NCBI RefSeq assembly: GCF_027942865.1
Contig: NC_134516.1
Span: 24,263,322-24,327,321 of the forward strand
DNA: 64,000 bases
Direction: 5' to 3'
Source of the DNA: Odontesthes bonariensis
Lineage: Eukaryota > Chordata > Actinopteri > Atheriniformes > Atherinopsidae
A program made the position numbers and the translations under genes. Below are positions 44,019 through 55,692 of this stretch, piece after piece (positions within the stretch are counted from its first letter, which is position 1; every line of letters begins with the position of its first letter). Under the pieces are notes generated by a model. It saw only the letters and a list, made by a program, of their open reading frames with translations, was not told the origin of the DNA and did not search any database.

Positions 44019-46902
44019 GATCTATATAAAAGGTTGGACCTCCCAAAACCTGCTCTCCAGTCATCGACCCACACAAACCCCTGATCAAGGATCTGTCGAT
44101 GCTACTGCTACATGCTAAGTCATGGACAGAAACTGCGACATTTTTCAGTAAAACTGACCAACATGAATAACGGATTCATTCTCTGGAAAATCAATAACGG
44201 AGTGAAATAATGTTTTCAGTTCCACAATTGTGTGATGACAACAGCACAGAAATGTTATGACATCACAAAAGCAATATTCACAAGATGGAATGTCATAGAT
44301 GACATCACAGCGATGTCATCAGTGACATCAATGTGATGTTATCATAGATGACATCACAAAATGATATCTCCAGAGTTTATAAATAGAACCCCCTCCTCAA
44401 GATGTATACTAGCTTGCCTGCTTGCTTGCCCGCTTGTTCGCCCGCTTAGTTGTAGCTTGCTCGCACGCTTGAGCTTGCCCGCTTGCTCGCCCGCTTGCTC
44501 GCCTGCTTGCTCGCCCGCATGGTCGCCCGCTTGAGCTCGCCCGCTTGGTTGCCCGCTTGCTCGCCCGCTTGTTCGCCTGCTTGAGCTCGCACGCTTTGCC
44601 GCTTGTTCGCCCGCTTGCTCGCTCGCTCGCTCACTACTTGTTAGTAATTTGTCCTAACAAGTAGACGTTACGTGATCGAGATTCATGCTGCACAATCTTT
44701 CCAACAGTCATGGTATCTCTTTTGTTAGTAACAGTTAGTAAGATGGCGCCAGTGTGTGAGGCGCTCTGTCAGCCGTTCCGACTTTTGTGTGTTTTTATAC
44801 TGTTTGTACTATGTGTTACACATCATGTTGACTGCCTGATGGTGTATAGTCACCAAACGTTGCTTGAACTGAGAATTTCCGCCAAAGATTGGCGCAATTC
44901 AGATCGCGATGGCCATCAAAATCTGCCTCCTTTCCATTCCATTAAAAAGCAGGCAGCATAAAGTTAAACCAGAGCCCTGGTTGAATGAAACAACTCGCAA
45001 TGCGAGACAGGTGTGTCGCAGAGCTGAGCGCAAGTGGAATAAGGATAAACTGGAAGTGTCTCTGCAAATATTGGGTGACTGTTGGCGTCGATATCAGTCC
45101 TCTGTGAAAGAGGCCAAAAGAAAATATTTCTCTGATCTTATTGCTTCAAATTCCCACAAACCTCTTGTGTTTTTTAAAGTTTTAAATTCTGAGTTTTCTG
45201 AGTGTTTTATTTGACATTTTGTACTGGATGTTCGTTGATACTACTCCGCCACCGCTAAGAAAATAGTGCGAGCGTGAACGAGCTGCCAAATAAAACACGA
45301 CAGAAGCAACTTTTCGCAACGAAATTTGATTTGGATTACCAGTGCACACCAGTAACCACTCCGGTGAGTTGATTATTTTGAAAACGGACGTTTATGGCAA
45401 ACAGTCAAGACAGCCCCTCAGGCATCGCCAACATTACAGGCACGACTACAGGAGAAGACAAACTCAGAAATGGACATGAAGAAACCATTGAAGGACCGAA
45501 AGGATCCTTCCGCTGAAGGACTGGCAGATACTTCTGACCAAAAGGATCCTTTTCTCTCTATCTCCTCAGCATTAAAGTTGGGAACCTGCGCACCCTGGTA
45601 GGTTTAAAGGCATCAAAGTGGAAGGAGTTTTTTGGCATGGGACCTTCCCCTGAAGGCTGTTGGCGGTCCCTGTACAAACCTCCTGTTGACAAACGGACAG
45701 GAAACATCCAGTGGAGGATCGTACATGGGGCCATAGCTACAAACAGGTATCTGGTGCACCTCGATCCTGGCACAGGGGATGGCTGTCCGTTCTGCCCTCG
45801 GTCAGAGACAGTCTACCACCTCTTTGTCCAATGTCCCAGAATGGAGGCGCTGTTCAGACAGCTGCAGAGGTGGTTTCAGGGGTTAAGTGAGGGTTTCTCC
45901 TCCAGCCTGTTCATCTTTGGGCCACATTATTGTGCAAGGAGGAAGGCTGTACTTCAGTTGATTAAAGGGATAATCCGGAGTAAAATGCACTTTAGATCCA
46001 TTTACGGGATGTTGGGAGTACATATGTTGAGTTGACATCAAAATCATGTCATTTGGATGTGTTCTGAGAATTTCGATTTGACCGTTTTTAGCCAAAAGTC
46101 GTTAGCCTGGAAGTGAGAGAGGCATATCATAGCCGCTTTCGGACTGTAGGAACCTTTGGGAGTTCTAATAACCTTTTAATCCGCGGGGCCGTTTTCTCCC
46201 GTGTTCGGACATACAGGAACTCGGGGCTTTCTCCCTTAGTTCCTATAACTATTTAGCTCCTTCTCCGAGGTCGGGTCTTTTCATAGTTCTATAGAACTAA
46301 TCTAAGGGAGGTGTTAGGTGGTTGGTAGCTACGCCCCATGTCATGCTATCACGGCTGAAATGTTTCCTCATAGACACAGACACAACCAGCGGGTGTTTAA
46401 TAAGTTAAACTTACACTGGTCTCATTTGTCTGCAGCGCTCTGCTCTCCTTTCTTCCTTCATGAAATAAAAAAGTATCTCCTGAGTCCTGACTCTCTCTGT
46501 GAGCTCTTCCAGCCTCGATAATAGACGCCTGATGTGATTGTCCATGATTAATATCACCATCATGCAGACCATAAACACGGTGGCCTCCCCGCTCTCCATA
46601 TTAGCTTCTTGGTGGTGTTTTTTCTACTCTCCTTACTTTTACCGTTTTGTTTTGTGTTTGAATGTAGCGCTAACGGCTAACGGCTAACACGTCACTGAAG
46701 CAGACGGCTGCGTGCGGCGCATCAGTCCCTATCAGGAATGCAGACTGAAACAGTTCCGCCGGGGAAGGATAGTTATCAGAACGAAATTCGAGGAGGGTAG
46801 TTCTGATAACTACTTTCTTAGAACTGTCTGTCCGAAAGCGGCTCATGTCACCGCTACAAAACGCTATTTTTATACCTCTTCTACAGCTCTAAACAACATA
46901 AC
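43489..46902 (+). repeat. Macrosatellite B, unit 10 (truncated, split by an insertion)
   Basis: LINE-a frames at 44710-44961 and 44909-45214, zf-RVT at 45637-46035 with QCP and an M for L change. Only 3 TGACATCA octamers. A 713-bp element splits it at 46131-46843. After the element the B sequence resumes for about 58 bp and stops at ACAACATAAC (46902), where a 39-bp A minisatellite begins. Confidence 0.93.
46131..46843. mobile_element. 713-bp TIR element with 3-bp target duplication (PIF/Harbinger-like candidate)
   Basis: Termini AGCCGCTTTCGGAC and GTCCGAAAGCGGCT are perfect 14-bp inverted repeats. The flanks are CAT (46128-46130) and CAT (46844-46846). The other nine B units read ATATCATGTCACC here without an insert. 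Inside, TAGTTATCAGAAC and its complement form a second palindrome near 46769-46812. A minus-strand frame at 46411-46599 (62 residues, MESGEATVFM... RRLLSRLEELTERV) may be the N-terminus of a transposase-like protein. A 3-bp duplication suits PIF/Harbinger, but assignment rests on that and a weak ORF impression. Confidence 0.8.
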
Positions 46903-49065
46903 AGGCTGCTCTGATTGGCTGTCGCAGGATCAAACATCTTCAGGCTGCTCTGATTGGCTGTCGCAGGATTAAAGGTCTTCAGGCTGCTCTGATTGGCTGT
47001 CGCAGGATCAAAGGTCTTCAGGCTGCTCTGATTGGCTGTCGCAGGATCTAACATCTTCAGGCTGCTCTGATTGGCTGTCGCAGGATTAAAGGTCTTCAGG
47101 CTGCTCTGATTGGCTGTCGCAGGATCAAAGGTCTTCAGGCTGCTCTGATTGGCTGTCGCAGGATCAAAGGTCTTCAGGCTGATCTGATTGGCTGTCGCAG
47201 GATCAAAGGTCTTCAGGCTGCTCTTATTGGCTGTCGCAGGATCAAAGGTCTTCAGGCTGATCTGATTGGCTGTCGCAGGATCAAAGGTCTTCAGGCTACT
47301 CTGATTGGCTGTCGCAGGATCAAAGTTCTTCAGGCTACTCTGATTGGCTGTCGGGTCCGGGTACCAAAGTATAATCCGTTTTTCTGTCAAAACGAAAAAA
47401 TGAAAAAACGGAAATAGCTGTCCTTTTTCCTTTTTTCGTTTTAAACCAAAAACGGATTTTTCTGTCTTCCTAAAAAAACGAAAAACCAAAATCAAATAAC
47501 GGACAAAATTTGTTTTTTGGAAATTACTTTTTTCATTTTTCGTTTCTTACATTCGAACATGACGGCGGGCAGACCGGAAGCGGAAGTAACGCCAAAATAA
47601 AAGTAGCGTGCTTATTTAATATCAAACATATTTCCGCTTTTTATACACCCATTGTAGGTAGTAGACTGCATTTATTTTAGTTAAGTGGAACTACAACAGC
47701 TGGTTGTTTGGGAGAACATAATAGGCTATATAAATTATGATAGGCTACAAAAAAGTGATCACAGCCAAATATGACAAAAGATTAGGCTAGCCTTTCATTT
47801 CTGACAGCTGAACATTGCACATCTACTAACCTTAAAACTAAATAAACGAGAGCAACAACCGTCTTTTTTTTTCTTCTTAAAAGATGTTTTATGTTATTTT
47901 CATATAATTTGCTGATGGCAATTATAGAATGTGAGTGCTTGTGTTATATTGAAAGCGAGGCTGGGTGTGTCTATGAATATAGACAACAGTGAGGTTTTTT
48001 TTTTAGGTGCTGTACAAGCAAATCATAGCGTCTCTGTACAATGACAGAGGACTTTAGGTAACACTTCACAATACTGACTGTGTATTAGAGTGTACATTCC
48101 GTTCACTTATTTCCTACTTTGCCCGGACTTCCAGTGTAGCCTAACTCCTGGCCAATTCCCACCTTCTCCAGTCTTACAACATAACTCGCCGCGACACTTA
48201 CCATGTAATACGCGAAACTCCCCCCAACTTTTGCTCTTTGCTCATGGCAGTTGTGTATGTATACATGTCAGCGGACAAGCTTCACCCTTATTCCAGGCAT
48301 TTATTATGTTTGTCTTACAGCCTTGTATGATTGGGAATAAGAATATTTTGAGAAATGGACAAAACAAATTGTCCCTGACATAAAATAACAGAGTTCCACT
48401 GATTTTTCTTATTCATGTTGTTCCTTCATTTAGCTAATACTACTACTGCTTTGATTACCACTGAAGCCTCTTCCTGTCTGCCTCAGTGCAGGTCCCAGCG
48501 GGCTCTCAATACAAGGTCTTCATCAGTTTGGTGTCTAGATTGTTCAATCTGGACAATGTGGTGGTCCTCCTCACTGTTGGGCCCATGTCAGGATTGCTGG
48601 AGATTACAGTAAAATACACCCTGACATAGCCTACAGTTAAGAGTGAACATGTCAGACCCTGTAATGTGACCTTGCATTTTGCTCCTTTGGAGCCAAAATG
48701 TTGCAGGTGTGCGAACAGAGTGGAGTACCATTTTAATGGTTTGAATGTGTTAAAACAAAATAACTCATGTCTGTGTGGCATGTGTTTAACTAATAGAACT
48801 AGCACTTGAACCCAAACGCACAACTCAGGAACCAAAGGAGTACCCAGTAAACAAAATAGTACAAACAACAAAAAACACTTTTTTCAAAACACGTTCTCAA
48901 CAGAACTATATAACATGCACACACATTGGTAGCAATTCAAACATTCCCTTTCATAACTATAACTAACTTAACTAACTAACTAACAGAATAACCACAAAAA
49001 GAAACCATTAACAATTATGAACCAAAAAAGAAAATATTTTCAGTTAACTAATCACGTCATCATGT
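46903..49065. repeat. Macrosatellite A, right block unit 1 (starts inside a minisatellite)
   Basis: 39-bp CCAAT minisatellite at 46903-47353 (about 11-12 units). A T/A-rich segment with repeated CGTTTTT/AAAACG words follows (47354-47550), then an ETS-type segment CCGGAAGCGGAAGTAAC at 47574-47590, the uninterrupted hAT target (near 48086), and the exon-like block (about 48487-48809). It ends at an AACT-rich stretch before the next minisatellite. Confidence 0.9.
47574..47590 (+). promoter_or_regulatory. Paired ETS-type motifs in the A unit
   Basis: CCGGAAG and GCGGAAGT lie in tandem directly after GACGGCGGGCAGA. Equivalents are at 49921-49937, 52185-52201, 54211-54227, 56473-56489 and 58497-58513; three of these read CCGGAAACGGAAGTAAC. 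Together with the NF-Y-type array about 250 bp away, this resembles a CpG-containing vertebrate promoter. This is a motif inference only. Confidence 0.4.
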
Positions 49066-51405
49066 GATTGGCTGTTGCAGAATCTAACGTCTTCAGGATG
49101 CTCTGATTGGCTGTCGCAGGATCGAACGTCTTCAGGCTTCTCTGATTGGCTGTCGCAGGATCAAAGGTCTTCAGGCTGCTCTGATTGGCTGTAGCAGGAT
49201 CAAACGTCTTCAGGCTGCTCTGATTGGCTGTCGCAGGATCAAAGGTCTTCAGGCTGCTCTGATTGGCTGTCGCAGGATCTAACGTCTTCAGGCTGCTCTG
49301 ATTGGCTGTCGCAGGATCAAAGGTCTTCAGGCTGCTCTGATTTGCTGTTGCAGGATCAAACATCTTCAGGCTGCTCTGATTGGCTGTCGCAGGATTAAAG
49401 GTCTTCAGGCTGCTCTGATTGGCTGTCGCAGGATCAAAGGTCTTCAGGCTGCTCTGATTGGCTGTCGCAGAATCTAATGTCTTCAGGCTGCTCTGATTGG
49501 CTGTCGCAGGATCAAAGGTCTTCAGGCTGATCTGAATGGCTGTCGCAGGATCAAAGGTCTTCAGGCTGATCTGATTGGCTGTCGCAGGATCAAAGGTCTT
49601 CAGGCTACTCTGATTGGCTGTCGCAAGATCAAAGGTCTTCAGGCTGCCCTTATTGGCTGTCGCAGGATCAAAGGTCTTCAGGCTACTCTGATTGGCTGTC
49701 GGGTCCGGGTACCAAAGTATAATCCGTTTTTCTGTCAAAACGACAAAATGAAAAAACGGAAATAGGTGTCCATTTTCCATTTTTCGTTTTAAACCAAAAA
49801 CGGATTTTTCTGTCTTCCTAAAAAAACCAAAAACCAAAATCAAATAACGGACAAAATTTGTTTTTGGAAATTACTTTTTTCATTTTTCGTTTCTTACATT
49901 CGAACATGACGGCGGGCAGACCGGAAGCGGAAGTAACGCCAAAATAAAAGTAGCGTGCTAATTTAATATCAAACATATTTTCCGCTTTTTATACACCCAT
50001 TGTAGGTAGTAGACTGCATTTATTTTAGTTAAGTGAAACTACAACAGCTGGTTGTTTGGGAGATCGTCCTAGGCTATATAAATTATGATAGGCTACAAAA
50101 AAGTGATCACAGCCAAATATGACAAAAGATTAGGCTAGCCTATAATTTCTGACAGCTGAACATTGCACATCTACTAACCTTATAACAAAATAAACGAGAG
50201 CAACAACCGTCTTTTTTTTTCTTCTTAAAAGATGTTTTATGTTATTTTCATATAATTTGCTGATGGCAATTACAGAATGTGAGTGCTTGTGTTATATTGA
50301 AAGCGAGGCTGGGTGTGTCTATGAATATAGACAACAGTGAGGTTTTTTTTAGGTGCTGTACAAGCAAATCATGGCATCTCTGTACAATGACAGAGGCCTT
50401 TAGGTAACACTTCACAATACTGACTGTGTATTAGAGTGTACATTCCGTTCACTTATTTCCTACTTTGCTCGGACTTCCAGTGAAGCCTAACTCCTGGCCA
50501 ATTCCCACCTTCTCCAGTCTTACATTATAACTCGCCGCGACACTTACCATGTAATACGCGAAACTACCCCAACTTTTTGCTCATGGCGGTTGTGTATGTA
50601 TACATGTCAGCGGACAAGCTTCACCCTTATTCCAGGCATTTATTATGTTTGTCTTACAGCCTTGTATGATTGGGAATAAGAATATGTTGAGAAATGGACA
50701 AAACAAAGTATCCCTGACATAAAATAACAGAGTTCCACTGATTTTTCTTATTCATGTTGTTCCTTCATTTAGCTAATACTACTACTGCTTTGATTACCCA
50801 CTGAAGCCTCTTCCTGTCTGCCTCAGTGCAGGTCCCAGCGGGCTCTCAATACAAGGTCTTCAGCAGTTTGGTGTCTAGATTGTTCAATCTGGACAATGTG
50901 GTGGTCCTCCTCACTGTTGGGCCCATGTCAGGATTGCTGGAGATTACAGTAAAATACACCCTGACATAGCCTACAGTTAAGAGTGAACATGTCAGACCCT
51001 GTAATGTGACCTTGCATTTTGCTCCTTTGAAACCAAAATGTTGCAGGTGTGCGGACAAAGTGGAGTACCATTTTAATGGTTTGAATGTGTTAAAACAAAA
51101 CAACTCATGTCTGTGTGGCATGTGTTTAACTAATAGAACTAGCACTTGAACCCAAACGCACAACTCAGGAACCAAAGGAGTACCCAGTAAACAAAATAGT
51201 ACAAACTACAAAAAACACTTTATACAAAACACATTCTCAACAGAACTATATAACACGCACACACACTGGTAGCAATTCAAACATTCCCTTTCATAACTAT
51301 AACTAACTTAACTAACTAACTAACAGAATAACCACAAAAAGAAACCATTAACAATTATGAACCAAAAAAGAAAATATTTTCATTTAACTAATCACGTCAT
51401 CATGT
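49066..51405. repeat. Macrosatellite A, right block unit 2 (2340 bp)
   Basis: Minisatellite 49066-49701 (about 16 units), ETS-type motifs at 49921-49937, exon-like block near 50827-51150. A short deletion near 50574 removes CTCTTTG found in the other units. Confidence 0.93.
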
Positions 51406-53665
51406 GATTGGCTGTTGCAGAATCAAACGTCTTCAGGCTGCTCTGATTGGCTGTCGCAGGATCGAACGTCTTCAGGCTACTCTGATTGGCTGTTGCAGAA
51501 TCAAACGTCTTCAGGCTGCTCTGATTGGCTGTCGCAGGATCAAAGGTCTTCAGGCTGCTCTGATTGGCTGTCGCAGGATCAAAGGTCTTCAGGCTACTCT
51601 GATTGGCTGTCGCAGGATCAAACATATTCAGGCTGCTCTGATTGGCTGTTGCAGGATCAAAGGTCTTCAGGCTGCTCTGATTGGCTGTTGCAGGATCAAA
51701 CATCTTCAGGCTGCTCTGATTGGCTGTCGCAGGATTAAAGGTCTTCAGGCTGCTCTGATTGGTTGTCGCAGGATCAAAGGTCTTCAGGCTGCTCTGATTG
51801 GCTGTCGCAGGATCTAACGTCTTCAGGCTGCTCTGATTTGCTGTCGCAGGATCAAATGTCTTCAGGCTGCTCTGATTGGCTGTCGCAGGATCAAAGGTCT
51901 TCAGGCTGCCCTTATTGGCTGTCGCAGGATCAAAGGTCTTCAGGCTACTCTGATTGGCTGTCGGGTCCGGGTACCAAAGTATAATCCGTTTTTCTGTCAA
52001 AACGAAAAAATGAAAAAACGGAAATAGCTGTCCTTTTTCCACTTTTTTGTTTTAAACCAAAAACAGATTTTTCTGTCTTCCTAAAAAAACCAAAAACCAA
52101 AATCAAAATAATGGACAAAATTTGTTTTTGGAAATTACTTTTTTCATTTTTCGTGTCTTACATTCGAACATGACGGCGGGCAGACCGGAAACGGAAGTAA
52201 CGCCAAAATAAAAGTAGCGTGCTAATTTAATGTCAAACATATTTTCCACTTTTTATACACCCATTGTAGGTAGTAGACTGCATTTATTTTAGTTAAGTGA
52301 AACTACAACAGCTGGTTGTTTGGGAGAACGTCATAGGCTATATAAATTATGATAGGCTACAAAAAAGTGATCACAGCCAAATATGACAAAAGATTAGGCT
52401 AGCCTTTCATTTCTGACAGCTGAACATTGCACATCTACTAACCTTAAAACAAAATAAACGAGAGCAACAACCGTCTTGTTTTTTCTTCTTAAAAGATGTT
52501 TTATATTATTTTCATATAATTTGCTGATGGCAATTATAGAATGTGAGTGCTTGTGTTATATTGAAAACGAGGCTGGGTGTGTCTATGAATATAGACAACA
52601 GTGAGGTTTTTTTTTTAGGTGCTGTACAAGCAAATCATAGCGTCTCTGTACAATGACAGAGGCCTTTAGGTAACACTTCACAATACTGACTGTGTATTAG
52701 AGTGTACATTCCGTTCACTTATTTCCTACTTTGCTCGGACTTCCAGTGTAGCCTAACTCCTGGCCAATTCCCACCTTCACCAGTCTTACAGCATAACTCG
52801 CCGCGACACTTACCATGTAATACGCGAAACTACCCCAACTTTTGCTCTTTGCTCATGGCGGTTGTGTATGTATACATGTCAGCGGACAAGCTTCACCCTT
52901 ATTCCAGGGATATATTATGTTTGTCTTACAGCCTTGTATGATTGGGAATAAGAATATGAAAAAACAAAGTGTCCCTGACATAAAATAACAGAGTTCCACA
53001 GATTTTTCTTATTCATGTTGTTCCTTCGTTTAGCTAATACTACTACTGCCTTTATTACCCACTGAAGCCTCTTCCTGTCTGCCTCAGTGCAGGTCCCAGC
53101 GGGCTCTCAATACAAGGTCTTCAGCAGTTTGGTGTGTAGATTGTTCAATCTGGACAATGTGGTGGTCCTCTTCACTGTTGGGCCCATGTCAGGATTGCTG
53201 TAGATTACAGTAAAATACACCCTGACATAGCCTACAGTTAAGAGTGAACATGTCAGACCCTGTAATGTGACCTTGCATTTTGCTCCTTTGGAGCCAAAAT
53301 GTTGCAGGTGTGCGGACAAAGTGGAGTACCATTTTAATGGTTTGAATGTGTTAAAACAAAACAACTCATGTCTGTGTGGCATGTGTTTAACTAATAGAAC
53401 TAGCACTTGAACCATACGCACAACTCAGGAACCAAAGGAGTACCCAGTAAACAAAATAGTACAAACTACAAAAAACACTTTATACAAAACACATTCTCAA
53501 CAGAACTATATAACACGCACACACACTGGTAGCAATTCAAACATTCCCTTTCATAACTATAACTAACTTAACTAACTAACTAACAGAATAACCACAAAAA
53601 GAAACCATTAACAATTATGAACCAAAAAAGAAAATATTTTCAGTTAACTAATCACGTCATCATGT
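51406..53665. repeat. Macrosatellite A, right block unit 3 (2260 bp)
   Basis: Minisatellite 51406-51962 (about 14 units). ETS-type motifs at 52185-52201 in the GGAAAC form. Near 52958 a deletion (AATATGAAAAAAC) removes about 10 bases; it is shared with the next two units, linking units 3 to 5. Confidence 0.93.
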
Positions 53666-55692
53666 GATTGGCTGTTGCAGAATCAAACGTCTTCAGGCTG
53701 CTCTGATTGGCTGTCGCAGGATCGAACGTCTTCAGGCTGCTCTGATTGGCTGTTGCAGAATCAAACGTCTTCAGGCTGCTCTGATTGGCTGTCGCAGGAT
53801 CGAACGTCTTCAGGCTGCTCTGATTGGCTGTTGCAGAATCAAACGTCTTCAGGCTGCTCTGATTGGCTGTCGCAGGATCAAAGGTCTTCAGGCTGCTCTG
53901 ATTGGCTGTCGCAGGATCGAACGTCTTCAGGCTACTCTGATTGGCTGTTGCAGAATCAAACGTCTTCAGGCTACTCTGATTGGCTGTCGGGTCCGGGTAC
54001 CAAAGTATAATCCGTTTTTCTGTCAAAACGAAAAAATGAAAAAACGGAAATAGCTGTCCTTTTTCCACTTTTTTGTTTTAAACCAAAAACAGATTTTTCT
54101 GTCTTCCTAAAAAAAACAAAAACCAAAATCAAAATAATGGACAAAATTTGTTTTTGGAAATTACTTTTTTCATTTTTCGTGTCTTACATTCGAACATGAC
54201 GGCGGGCAGACCGGAAACGGAAGTAACGCCAAAATAAAAGTAGCGTGCTAATTTAATGTCAAACATATTTTCCACTTTTTATACACCCATTGTAGGTAGT
54301 AGACTGCATTTATTTTAGTTAAGTGAAACTACAACAGCTGGTTGTTTGGGAGAACGTCATAGGCTATATAAATTATGATAGGCTACAAAAAAGTGATCAC
54401 AGCCAAATATGACAAAAGATTAGGCTAGCCTTTCATTTCTGACAGCTGAACATTGCACATCTACTAACCTTAAAACAAAATAAACGAGAGCAACAACCGT
54501 CTTGTTTTTTCTTCTTAAAAGATGTTTTATATTATTTTCATATAATTTGCTGATGGCAATTATAGAATGTGAGTGCTTGTGTTATATTGAAAACGAGGCT
54601 GGGTGTGTCTATGAATATAGACAACAGTGAGGTTTTTTTTTTAGGTGCTGTACAAGCAAATCATAGCGTCTCTGTACAATGACAGAGGCCTTTAGGTAAC
54701 ACTTCACAATACTGACTGTGTATCAGAGTGTACATTCCGTTCACTTATTTCCTACTTTGCTCGGACTTCCAGTGTAGCCTAACTCCTGGCCAATTCCCAC
54801 CTTCACCAGTCTTACAGCATAACTCGCCGCGACACTTACCATGTAATACGCGAAACTACCCCAACTTTTGCTCTTTGCTCATGGCGGTTGTGTATGTATA
54901 CATGTCAGCGGACAAGCTTCACCCCTATTCCAGGGATATATTATGTTTGTCTTACAGCCTTGTATGATTGGGAATAAGAATATGAAAAAACAAAGTGTCC
55001 CTGACATAAAATAACAGAGTTCCACAGATTTTTCTTATTCATGTTGTTCCTTCGTTTAGCTAATACTACTACTGCTTTGATTACCCACTGAAGCCTCTTC
55101 CTGTCTGCCTCAGTGCAGGTCCCAGCGGGCTCTCAATACAAGGTCTTCAGCAGTTTGGTGTGTAGATTGTTCAATCTGGACAATGTGGTGGTCCTCTTCA
55201 CTGTTGGGCCCATGTCAGGATTGCTGTAGATTACAGTAAAATACACCCTGACATAGCCTACAGTTAAGAGTGAACATGTCAGACCCTGTAATGTGACCTT
55301 GCATTTTGCTCCTTTGGAGCCAAAATGTTGCAGGTGTGCGGACAAAGTGGAGTACCATTTTAATGGTTTGAATGTGTTAAAACAAAACAACTCATGTCTG
55401 TGTGGCATGTGTTTAACTAATAGAACTAGCACTTGAACCCAAACGCACAACTCAGGAACCAAAGGAGTACCCAGTAAACAAAATAGTACAAACTACAAAA
55501 AACACTTTATACAAAACACATTCTCAACAGAACTATAGAACACGCACACACACTGGTAGCAATTCAAACATTCCCTTTCATAACTATAACTAACTTAACT
55601 AACTAACTAACAGAATAACCACAAAAAGAAACCATTAACAATTATGAACCAAAAAAGAAAATATTTTCAGTTAACTAATCACGTCATCATGT
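53666..55692. repeat. Macrosatellite A, right block unit 4 (2027 bp)
   Basis: Minisatellite 53666-53989 (about 8 units), which alternates two unit types (TTGCAGAATCAAACGTC and TCGCAGGATCGAACGTC), giving a 78-bp higher-order repeat. The rest is nearly identical to unit 3. Confidence 0.93.

Noticed and set aside
14011-46902. Segmental duplication of a host gene cluster
   Set aside because: No host exon was found in the unit; all recognisable parts are transposon or simple-repeat derived.
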